Positions 1 through 6,908 of a stretch of DNA of 33,417 bases are shown here, piece after piece. Source of the DNA: Endozoicomonas sp. SESOKO1 (GTDB lineage: Bacteria > Pseudomonadota > Gammaproteobacteria > Pseudomonadales > Endozoicomonadaceae); the NCBI RefSeq assembly GCF_024606265.1, contig NZ_JAHHPP010000183.1:1-33417 (forward strand), written 5' to 3'. The stretch's first letter is position 1; the number at the start of each line of letters is the position of its first letter. The notes under the pieces are model-generated. The model worked only from the letters and a program-made list of their open reading frames with translations. It was not told where the DNA came from and did no database searches. Position numbers and translations under genes: made by a program.

Positions 1-54
1 CTCGTCGGGCTCATAACCCGAAGGTCGTTGGTTCGAATCCGGCTCCCGCAACCA
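1..54 (+). tRNA. tRNA-fMet (CAT), 5' truncated by window edge
   Basis: This is the 3' two-thirds of an initiator tRNA. The anticodon stem-loop is visible, with loop CTCATAA (anticodon CAT) closed by three consecutive G-C pairs (GGG/CCC), the mark of initiator tRNAs. The T-arm has GGTTCGAATCC, and the acceptor 3' strand ends in an encoded CCA. The closest match I recall is the E. coli initiator tRNA, which differs at only a few bases in this part. The D-arm and 5' acceptor strand lie outside the window. Confidence 0.93.
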
Positions 55-93
55 TCTTATCTCAACGTTCAACTCCTCATAAACACCCACACC

Positions 94-975
94 ATGCAAC
101 AAGTCGCCCAATCTTCACCCATTAAAAGAGCGCTGGTTGTTGAAGGTGGAGGTATGCGTGGAATTTTCACCGCAGGCATTCTGGACGCTTTTCTTGATAA
201 AAGACTCAGTGCTTTCGATGGCTACTACGGCGTATCTTCTGGCGCACTGAATCTCAGTTCATTTATTGCAGGCCAACGTGGACGCAATCTGGATATCTAC
301 ACCAATTTATGCCTTGAGTCTGAATTTATAAGCCTTCTGCGTCATATCAGGGGCGGAGACCTGTTTGATCTTGACTGGTTTTTCCAGAAGCTTTCGCAGC
401 AAAACGCTTTAAACTTTCCCCGCTTCAAAAAAAAGCTCAATCAGCAAAGCTTTACCGTTGTCAGCACATGTATTGATACCGGAAAACCCGTTTATCACAG
501 CATAGATAGCAACACTCCAAATGAGGTTATCAACGACGCACTGAAGGCAAGCAGCGCCTTACCCATGATTTATCGCAAGCCGGTATTTGTAAATAACCAA
601 GCCTTGACCGATGGCAGCTTATCAGACCCCTTGCCAATACAAAAAGCCATTGATGACGGCCATAATCAGATTATTGTACTTAGAACCAGGCAAGCCAGCT
701 TTCGCAAACACTCTGCCACCGGATCAAGGATTTATGCCTGGAAAAATCGTCAAATGCCAGCGGTATCGATGCTGATAAAAGAACAAAACACTATTTACAA
801 TCAGGCAGCAGACTTTGCAGAATCGGTTGCACAGGATAAAAGTGTACAACTGGTTCACATCTCCCCACTTAAGCCGCTGAACACCTCCAGAGGAACCAGA
901 CACAGAAATCACCTTTTTTCTGATTACCACAGTGGCTACACACTTGGCTACAGCCTTGCTGAACAACTGACATGA
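94..975 (+). CDS. Patatin-like phospholipase (YjjU-type)
   Basis: Predicted serine acyl hydrolase of the patatin family, 293 residues, probably cytoplasmic because no signal peptide is visible. The oxyanion-hole motif GGGMRG lies at residues 18-23, the nucleophile elbow GVSSG at 46-50 (Ser48), and the dyad aspartate in TDGS near residue 173 (usually DGG or DGA in the family). These three elements in this order are diagnostic of bacterial patatins, and the size fits the E. coli YjjU group. The longest frame begins at 28, but that start lies inside the tRNA; the ATG at 94 leaves a normal N-terminus. No strong ribosome-binding site is visible. Substrate is unknown. Some patatins are secreted toxins (ExoU), but nothing here supports secretion. 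Confidence 0.85.
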   Translation: MQQVAQSSPIKRALVVEGGGMRGIFTAGILDAFLDKRLSAFDGYYGVSSGALNLSSFIAGQRGRNLDIYTNLCLESEFISLLRHIRGGDLFDLDWFFQKLSQQNALNFPRFKKKLNQQSFTVVSTCIDTGKPVYHSIDSNTPNEVINDALKASSALPMIYRKPVFVNNQALTDGSLSDPLPIQKAIDDGHNQIIVLRTRQASFRKHSATGSRIYAWKNRQMPAVSMLIKEQNTIYNQAADFAESVAQDKSVQLVHISPLKPLNTSRGTRHRNHLFSDYHSGYTLGYSLAEQLT

Positions 976-1273
976 GATTCCGCTTCAACCCGACACCAAC
1001 CCACTATCAAATTTATCTCACCTGTCTTAACTATCTGCTAGATTAAAAATCTGTCGGTATAAGAGCCTGCTTAGACATCTTAATGCGAACTGAAAACGAC
1101 GATAAACAACCCTGTAATTTTTTTCTCATTGTATAGCTCGACTTTACATAGAAGAAAGCCAATATACAGAAGCTTTATCTCTCATTTTACATACCCGCAA
1201 AAGATCATATATGGCCTTTAGCTGCAGACACATCACATTTACCCAATACCCCACCTTCAAATGAGGGTCTACC

Positions 1274-1852
1274 ATGCCAAGACAGGTTCTCATCCCAATT
1301 GCTGATGGTTCTGAAGACATTGAAGTTGTGACGATCATAGACACACTCAGGAGAGCCGGTGCTCAAGTGACTGTTGCCAGCTGCCTTCCTGATGGAAACC
1401 AGGCCATCACCGCCTCACAGAAAACACAGATCACAGCTGATGTTCACATAGAAGCCTGCACAGGCAAACCGTTTCACCTGATCGCCCTTCCCGGCGGCAT
1501 GCCCGGTGCCGAAAACCTTAAGGGCTGCAAAACGCTTATAAAGCTGCTTAATGATCAGCAAAAAGCCGGGAAATGGTATGCCGCTATATGCGCTTCCCCT
1601 GCGATTGTCCTTGCTCAGCACGGTTTATTGGATAACGTTCATGCAACATGTTACCCAAGTTTTATGGATCAGATGGAAGGTGCCCTGCCACATCCCGGAA
1701 ACACCATCGTAGTGGATGAAAAAAAACGGGTTATAACAGCCCAGGGTCCAGGCAATGCCATGGGATTTTCATTTAAATTAGTTGATGCCCTCTATGGAAA
1801 AGATGCTTTCCGGCCGATAGCCAAGCAGATGATTGCAGATTGGGCGTTGTAA
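1274..1852 (+). CDS. yajL: DJ-1/PfpI family protein, YajL-like
   Basis: Member of the DJ-1/ThiJ/PfpI superfamily, 192 residues, the usual length for YajL and human DJ-1. The acidic residue next to the active site is Glu14 in GSEDIE, and the nucleophilic elbow AAICASPA carries Cys106, the same number as the reactive cysteine of DJ-1. PGG at 73-75 is the expected glycine turn. YajL-type proteins are linked to oxidative-stress protection and reported deglycase activity, which is disputed. GAGGG six bases before the ATG serves as ribosome-binding site. It stands alone between two unrelated genes. The symbol is by similarity; the assignment among DJ-1 paralogues is less certain than the family. 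Confidence 0.82.
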   Translation: MPRQVLIPIADGSEDIEVVTIIDTLRRAGAQVTVASCLPDGNQAITASQKTQITADVHIEACTGKPFHLIALPGGMPGAENLKGCKTLIKLLNDQQKAGKWYAAICASPAIVLAQHGLLDNVHATCYPSFMDQMEGALPHPGNTIVVDEKKRVITAQGPGNAMGFSFKLVDALYGKDAFRPIAKQMIADWAL

Positions 1853-1986
1853 TAATTTCCCAGAAAACACCCCAATCTCATCAACGATGTTAGTTGAACA
1901 GAGTTGTACAAATGTGTATAGAATACATATAAGGGTTTTCCAGAGCCGCAGGGAAGCCCAGCGAGTCAACCCACGAGGTATGAAAA

Positions 1987-2385
1987 ATGGAAAGCTTTAT
2001 CCTGATTGTGGCTGGTATTTTTGCACTGTATTACCTGAGTCAAAAACAGGACAATATGGCAGACAAGATGCTTGGTCACGAATTCAATCGTTTTGAGCGG
2101 ATTTATCACAACATCACCTACTCTTGTCAAAACGCCACTATTGTCAGAAAGCAACTGACCAGTGGAATGCCCCTGCCCTTCATTCCATCGACCACATACT
2201 CAGTAAAAGCCTTATGTCTTACTGAAGACAAGCACTGGTTCTGGTTTGACGCCTCCATACGTCACATGAAAATGGATCGAACCAGTATCACACCGACAAA
2301 TGCCAAAGAAGCATTTAATGCGTTGAAGGACGACCCTGAAATCCTGCATCGTTACTTCTCAAACCATGATCAGCAGTCAGCATGA
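1987..2385 (+). CDS. Hypothetical protein with one N-terminal membrane segment
   Basis: A 132-residue protein that I do not recognise. Residues 4-18 (FILIVAGIFALYYLS) form one hydrophobic helix, followed by a soluble domain of about 110 residues rich in aromatic and charged residues, including the run HWFWFD near residue 80. An N-terminal anchor with a cytoplasmic or periplasmic domain is the only topology I can infer. GAGG about nine bases before the ATG is a plausible ribosome-binding site. A short perfect hairpin (2380-2398) covers the stop codon, so the gene is probably transcribed alone. Strand, ribosome-binding site and sensible composition favour a real gene, but no function can be given. 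Confidence 0.6.
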   Translation: MESFILIVAGIFALYYLSQKQDNMADKMLGHEFNRFERIYHNITYSCQNATIVRKQLTSGMPLPFIPSTTYSVKALCLTEDKHWFWFDASIRHMKMDRTSITPTNAKEAFNALKDDPEILHRYFSNHDQQSA

Positions 2386-2452
2386 CGGTCTGTCATGCTT
2401 AACCCTCTTGATCAGCATTCCATTAAAAGACTGATCCAGCCCTGAAGCAACG

Positions 2453-2483
2453 CCAGTATCAGGAATTTATTTCCTAATACTGG
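2453..2483. terminator. Hairpin between convergent genes, possible weak terminator
   Basis: CCAGTATCAGGAA (2453-2465) pairs with TTCCTAATACTGG (2471-2483), with one mismatch and a 5-base loop. It sits in the 162-bp gap between the small unknown gene (+) and the end of the FadD-type gene (-), where a bidirectional stop is expected. No long T-run follows on either strand, so intrinsic termination is uncertain. Confidence 0.35.
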
Positions 2484-2547
2484 TGTACAATAATTGAAAT
2501 AGTCTGCTGTCTGTCAGCGCCAATATAAACAGCGCTCACTTTTCAGG

Positions 2548-4248
2548 CTAATTCACAACCACTGAATGCCGAAGGTCTTTACGCAAAATCTTACCAACAG
2601 GCGTCATTGGCAATTCATCACGGAATTCACACACTTTTGGCACTTTATAGGCTGTCAAATATTCACGACACCAGCTTAGTAACTCGTCAGATGTAAGGCT
2701 GTCATCTGATTTGACAACAAACAACTTAACCTTCTCCCCAGAGTTCTCATCAGGAACACCAATCGCTGCGCAGTTTGAAACCTTGGGGTGACCGGAAACA
2801 ATATCCTCAATCTCATTCGGATACACATTAAAACCGGAAACCAGAATCATATCCTTGATTCGATCAACAATCCTGACGAACCCATCTTCCTGGATCACCG
2901 CTACATCACCCGTCTTCAGCCAACCATCGGTACTGAGCACTTCGGCTGTAGCCTCAGCTCGCTGCCAGTATCCGGACATAACCTGCGGCCCCCTGACACA
3001 AAGCTCACCAGGCTCACCTACTGCTGTCTCATTACCATTCTCGTCTACAGTTTTCAGCTCTGTAGAAGGTATTGGCAGACCCGCAGTACCTGGCTGTGAC
3101 AAATCGCCGACTGGATTCATACAAACAGCCGGGGAACACTCTGTTAACCCATAAGCTTCAGAAATAATACACCCGGTCTCTTTATGCCAACTTTGAGCCG
3201 TCGCCTCCTGCAGCGCAGTCCCACCGGACAAAGTTACTTTTAAACCAGAAAGGTCGCATTCTTTAAATTTTGGATGATTCAACAAACTGGCAAATAATGT
3301 ATTCAAACCAATAAAGACGGTAAAACGCCATGGCTTGATAAACTTAATGAACGTATCGGTATCTCTCGGATTAGCTATCAGAATACTGTGATTCCCCATA
3401 AACGGCATACACATTAAATGCACTGTGAAAGCATATATGTGATAAAGAGGTAAAGGCGCTATAAGAACTTCCTGCCCAGCTTTTAAGATGTTCCGCCCCT
3501 GTTCATCCACCTGAGACATCATCTCTTTGGACTGCAGCATATTGGCTATCAAATTCCTGTTAGTCAGCATGGCTCCTTTGGCAACCCCGGTAGTACCTCC
3601 GGTATATTGAAGTACCACCGGATCAGAAAGCTTGCCCTCTGGAACCGGCTGATAATCAGAGGCTTTTGCTGTTCTTAGGGTGTCAAGCAGCGGAACCGCA
3701 TTGGGCAAGGAATACCGTGGCACCATCTTCTTAACATATTTGACCAGGAAGTTAACAATATGCCGCTTGGGAGCTGGCACCATATCAGCAAGACGGGTCA
3801 CAAAAAGATGCTTTATATCTGTCTCACCAACCACTTCTTCAACGAGATGACCAAAGTTTTCGAAAAAAACTAACGCTTTTGCTCCCGAGTCTTTGAACTG
3901 TTGCAGCATTTCCCGGGCAGTATAAAGCGGATTGGTATTCACAATAACCAACCCGGCTCTCAACGCTCCATAAACGACAATAGGGTACTGTAGAAGATTG
4001 GGCATCTGAATCGCAATTCGATCCCCCGGTTTCAGATCGGTATTTCTTTGGATATATGCTGCAAACTGCTGACTGTAAAGATCAATGTCAGCATAGGTCA
4101 GTGTATGGCCAATGCCCGTAAATGCAGGGTGCGAGCTATTCTCATTTAAAAAAGCATTGATTACTGATAAAGCACTGGAATATTCATCAGGATTAACAGT
4201 ATTACTAACCCCAGAAGGCCTTTTACCATTCCAGAATGATGCATCCAT
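2548..4248 (-). CDS. fadD: Long-chain fatty acid--CoA ligase (FadD type)
   Basis: Acyl-CoA synthetase of the adenylate-forming (ANL) superfamily, 566 residues, close to the 561 of E. coli FadD. It activates fatty acids to acyl-CoA through an acyl-AMP intermediate, feeding beta-oxidation or lipid synthesis. The P-loop motif YTGGTTGVAKG is at 215-225; the motif with GWLKTGD and the hinge DRIKDMILVSGFNVYP are present; and the catalytic lysine of the C-terminal domain is in PVGKILRK (Lys553). GAGG about ten bases upstream of the ATG is the ribosome-binding site. It diverges from the T3SS operon across a 305-bp gap. I see no FadR operator. Many relatives of this group carry two fadD copies, so paralogue assignment is by similarity only. 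Confidence 0.88.
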   Translation of the reverse strand: MDASFWNGKRPSGVSNTVNPDEYSSALSVINAFLNENSSHPAFTGIGHTLTYADIDLYSQQFAAYIQRNTDLKPGDRIAIQMPNLLQYPIVVYGALRAGLVIVNTNPLYTAREMLQQFKDSGAKALVFFENFGHLVEEVVGETDIKHLFVTRLADMVPAPKRHIVNFLVKYVKKMVPRYSLPNAVPLLDTLRTAKASDYQPVPEGKLSDPVVLQYTGGTTGVAKGAMLTNRNLIANMLQSKEMMSQVDEQGRNILKAGQEVLIAPLPLYHIYAFTVHLMCMPFMGNHSILIANPRDTDTFIKFIKPWRFTVFIGLNTLFASLLNHPKFKECDLSGLKVTLSGGTALQEATAQSWHKETGCIISEAYGLTECSPAVCMNPVGDLSQPGTAGLPIPSTELKTVDENGNETAVGEPGELCVRGPQVMSGYWQRAEATAEVLSTDGWLKTGDVAVIQEDGFVRIVDRIKDMILVSGFNVYPNEIEDIVSGHPKVSNCAAIGVPDENSGEKVKLFVVKSDDSLTSDELLSWCREYLTAYKVPKVCEFRDELPMTPVGKILRKDLRHSVVVN

Positions 4249-4553
4249 AGCACTGCGCCTCTTATTTTATGGTTATTGTTATCAGGGCTACCTAGCCTTT
4301 TTAAGCAATCTTACCCAACATTTTATCTACAGGCATCTAATAAGTGACGAGTTTGCCGAATAATTATCATGTAATATCTGGTAATGACGTTTTTTTTACC
4401 TTAATCTAGTTTTAGGATTCAATTTACGCAGATAGTCAGAGCACGTAAAGACAACAGTAATAACTACGGACAGAATCAACAGGATGTTGACAATAAAACC
4501 GTTTATGAGTCCAGTCAGATTATTTTCTGCGATAGCATGGCAGGAGGTGAGTT
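4249..4553. other. Divergent intergenic region, fadD / sctD
   Basis: No gene is seen in these 305 bases. The region must hold the promoters of both fadD (-) and the T3SS operon (+). It has an AT-rich centre with a run of eight T around 4390. A TTGACA hexamer near 4485 has no convincing -10 partner at normal spacing, which would fit an activator-dependent T3SS promoter, but that is inference. The right end carries the strong ribosome-binding site AGGAGG of sctD. Confidence 0.5.
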
Positions 4554-5981
4554 ATGACTGAATTTTACCTGAAAATACTCTCTGGCAATCATATCGGTGC
4601 CGAGATTCCCATTGAGCCGGGCAGTTACTCCTTAGGAAAAGATGATGGCTGTGATCTGGTCTTGACCGATGACAACCTGAGCGATATCGAACTCATTATT
4701 GAGATTTTTAATGACGGACAGGTCAAAATCCAATCAGGCACAGCTGATACTGCTTTATATGTAAATGGACAACCTGCTGGCTCGAGTATTCAATATCGCC
4801 ACTTTGATATTGTTACCTCAAGCAACCTGTTCATAGCTATTGGCCCTGCTGACGCTGAGTGGCCATCTCTTGCGCTACCAAACATCGCCCCGCCCCAAGC
4901 ACAGGAACTGACTGTTAACGAGCAAGAACAGCCATCTCTTGCAGCAGATGAGCCTGATCTATCAGCATCTGACTTTGACCAGGAACTATCAGATCAACAA
5001 GATGAGGATGAAGGGGATGATTTTGAAGATACGTCTTTTATAGCAAGTATTGATAAAAGATGGCTTATCGCTATTCCATTAATACTGGTACTTGCGATAG
5101 CCAGCATGAGTATGATTATTCCCAGCACGGATACCAAAGTACAAAAAGTAACACCTATCCCGGGAGTTCTTGACATTTCGGCAAAGGCCAGAGAGCAACT
5201 TGGACTTAAAGAGGTGAAGTTCAAACAGTTACCTGACAAGTCATTATTCGTTTCAGGTTATACACAAACGCTTCAGGACAAACTTGAACTGCAAAAATTC
5301 CTCAGAAAGCAGGGTATTCCTTTTAATTCGCAAGTCATTGTTATGAATGAGATGCGTGATAACGCTGAATTACTCCTCAGAGCCCGTGGTTATGACACAC
5401 TTGAACTCGAGCTGGATAACACCCCCGGGTCTCTGGTGTTAACCGGATATGTTTCAACATCTGATGAACTTGATAGCATCATCAGCATGCTCAAACAGGA
5501 AATTTATGGACTTATTTCGGTTGTTGATCAGGTTGAGAACCAGGTTAGTCGTGTCAATACCCTCAAATCCATGCTTCGGGAAAAAGGCTTGATACCAAGA
5601 ATTAACGTCGTCGTCCGAAATCAAACAGTAATATTGAAAGGTCATCTACTCGATGAAGGACAAGTTTATGACCTGCAAACGGTAGTCACCAAGTTTCAGA
5701 AAAAATACGCCAACAAACCATCCATTGAATTAGCCACTAAGTACGCAGGAGGTACGCTAACCGACAGTCAGTCACCTTTATCATTAAATATACGCGGTAT
5801 CAGTATGGGCAAGGTGCCTTACGTGATACTGATAGATGGTTCCAGGTACCTGATAGGAGCAAAACTTTCTAACGGGTATATAATTGAAGATATTAACCTT
5901 GAGTATCTTTTATTAGCTAACGGAACTGACAGAATCAAATACCGTCTTGGAGGGAACCGTGGCGGACAAATCAATGAATGA
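4554..5981 (+). CDS. sctD: T3SS inner-membrane ring protein SctD (YscD family)
   Basis: Component of the inner-membrane ring of the type III secretion basal body, 475 residues. Residues 1-100 resemble the cytoplasmic FHA-like domain of YscD/PscD. A strongly acidic linker (about 140-160, with DQQDEDEGDDFED) precedes one transmembrane helix at 170-189, and the remainder looks like periplasmic ring-building repeats. This order, cytoplasmic FHA, one helix, periplasmic repeats, is characteristic of SctD, and the length is slightly above YscD (about 420). AGGAGG at a good distance precedes the ATG. The next three genes are needle-assembly genes in the yscDEFG order of Yersinia and Pseudomonas, which strongly supports the call. 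Confidence 0.87.
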   Translation: MTEFYLKILSGNHIGAEIPIEPGSYSLGKDDGCDLVLTDDNLSDIELIIEIFNDGQVKIQSGTADTALYVNGQPAGSSIQYRHFDIVTSSNLFIAIGPADAEWPSLALPNIAPPQAQELTVNEQEQPSLAADEPDLSASDFDQELSDQQDEDEGDDFEDTSFIASIDKRWLIAIPLILVLAIASMSMIIPSTDTKVQKVTPIPGVLDISAKAREQLGLKEVKFKQLPDKSLFVSGYTQTLQDKLELQKFLRKQGIPFNSQVIVMNEMRDNAELLLRARGYDTLELELDNTPGSLVLTGYVSTSDELDSIISMLKQEIYGLISVVDQVENQVSRVNTLKSMLREKGLIPRINVVVRNQTVILKGHLLDEGQVYDLQTVVTKFQKKYANKPSIELATKYAGGTLTDSQSPLSLNIRGISMGKVPYVILIDGSRYLIGAKLSNGYIIEDINLEYLLLANGTDRIKYRLGGNRGGQINE

Positions 5982-6219
5982 AGAGAATATTCTTCTATCA
6001 ACCACTGAAGAACAGCTGATTCAAGATAAGGACGGCTCTTATCGGGATCAGATCCTTAATCACTTGCTCTCTGAAGCGACTCGCCTGAAAGGATTAAAGG
6101 ATAAAGGCGCAGCTCCGGAAGATTTTTCAAAAATCGACAGTCTGCTAACCGCTGTAGTTGCGGCTATGGAAGTCGTTGATAAGAGCTGGAAACAGCATCA
6201 CGGTCAATCAAAAGCCTGA
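5959..6219 (+). CDS. T3SS needle co-chaperone, YscE/PscE-like (SctE)
   Basis: Small helical protein, 86 residues with the GTG start at 5959. It overlaps the end of sctD by 23 bases, which suggests translational coupling; GGAGGG just before the GTG supports this start over the ATG at 5974. In Ysc-type systems, YscE/PscE pairs with YscG/PscG to keep the needle subunit soluble before export. The second half resembles PscE in pattern: a helix, a short turn with the form KGAAPEDF, then a second helix. These proteins are too short and divergent for motif proof, so the call rests mainly on position between sctD and sctF plus this helical-hairpin pattern. 'SctE' is used inconsistently in the literature, so no symbol is assigned. 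Confidence 0.72.
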   Translation: MADKSMNEENILLSTTEEQLIQDKDGSYRDQILNHLLSEATRLKGLKDKGAAPEDFSKIDSLLTAVVAAMEVVDKSWKQHHGQSKA

Positions 6220-6233
6220 GAGGGAACTCAGCC

Positions 6234-6503
6234 ATGGCATACCAGGATACCTACAACCCTAATTACAACCAGCCAGGAAGCGCCGGTTTCAGCTTTGACA
6301 AAGTATCTGAAACATTCGGAAGCCAGGCAGAAGCACTTGATGCAGCACTGAAAACCCGTGTCGCCAATATGGATCCTAACAGCACCAAGGACATGGTTGA
6401 GTTCCAGGTTGAGTTCAACAAATACATGATTGTTGAAGGTCTTCGTTCAAGTATCGTCAAATCAATCAAGGATACAATACAGAGTATTATTCAGAAGCTC
6501 TAA
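6234..6503 (+). CDS. sctF: T3SS needle subunit SctF (YscF/PrgI family)
   Basis: Small protein of 89 residues, typical of needle subunits (80-90), that would polymerise into the extracellular T3SS needle. The N-terminus is polar and probably flexible (NPNYNQPGS). A helix, a short turn containing the NP-like kink (MDPNS near residues 46-50), and a second long helix ending in IIQKL follow, which is the helix-turn-helix of YscF, MxiH and PrgI. The hydrophobic, regularly spaced C-terminal helix is the part that lines the needle channel in known structures. GAGGG lies nine bases before the ATG, and the gene is 14 bases downstream of the SctE-like gene. Confidence 0.86.
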   Translation: MAYQDTYNPNYNQPGSAGFSFDKVSETFGSQAEALDAALKTRVANMDPNSTKDMVEFQVEFNKYMIVEGLRSSIVKSIKDTIQSIIQKL

Positions 6504-6532
6504 ACTAAACTTATGAATGGAGACAGTCAGCA

Positions 6533-6907
6533 ATGATTGATGACAAGCTTTTAAAAACTCTGGCAGATATTGGCTTTATGGCCAGTGGCACCGGACTGCC
6601 GAAACATGCTTTTGGTATTTTCAACGGCATTGAAACCGCCAGGCCCGACAGTCCACTTAGCACCATTGGCTTTGCCCTTGAGTTCATGAATCGTAAACGG
6701 CACCAGGAAGCTATTGACCTGTTGCACAAGGAAGGTCTGGCAAAGCACCCCGATGCCCCTACCATCAAGGTTTTTCTGGGATTAGCTTTGATGTTCGAGG
6801 GGCGTAATAAAGAAAGTGAAGACTATCTTAAACCACTACTGTCTTCAAAAGAGTCAGAACCTGCTGAAATGGCCAGGGAACTTCTGGCTAACATCCACGG
6901 CCAATAG
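6533..6907 (+). CDS. sctG: T3SS needle chaperone SctG (YscG family, TPR-like)
   Basis: A 124-residue protein with tetratricopeptide-like helical repeats: GFALEFMNRKRHQEAIDLL and FLGLALMFEGRNKESEDYL have the TPR small-large residue pattern. YscG, PscG and SsaH are chaperones of this fold and length that hold the needle subunit in a YscE-YscG-YscF complex. GGAG lies about eight bases before the ATG. It is the last gene of the sctDEFG operon and ends one base before the end of the convergent fusion gene. The rest of an apparatus (SctC, J, N, Q, R, S, T, U, V) is not in the window, so this cluster depends on T3SS genes elsewhere in the genome. Confidence 0.82.
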   Translation: MIDDKLLKTLADIGFMASGTGLPKHAFGIFNGIETARPDSPLSTIGFALEFMNRKRHQEAIDLLHKEGLAKHPDAPTIKVFLGLALMFEGRNKESEDYLKPLLSSKESEPAEMARELLANIHGQ

Positions 6908-6908
6908 T

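Noticed and set aside
1-54. tRNA genes at both window edges as integration sites bounding an island
   Set aside because: No integrase, no direct repeat of the tRNA 3' end, and most of the content is core genes in conserved order.
28-93. Longer start for the patatin-like gene
   Set aside because: It begins inside the tRNA-fMet gene; the extra 22 residues do not resemble the family.
94-975. Patatin-like protein as an ExoU-type T3SS effector
   Set aside because: It is short, has the standard YjjU-like layout, no N-terminal export region or chaperone gene, and is 3.5 kb from the T3SS block.
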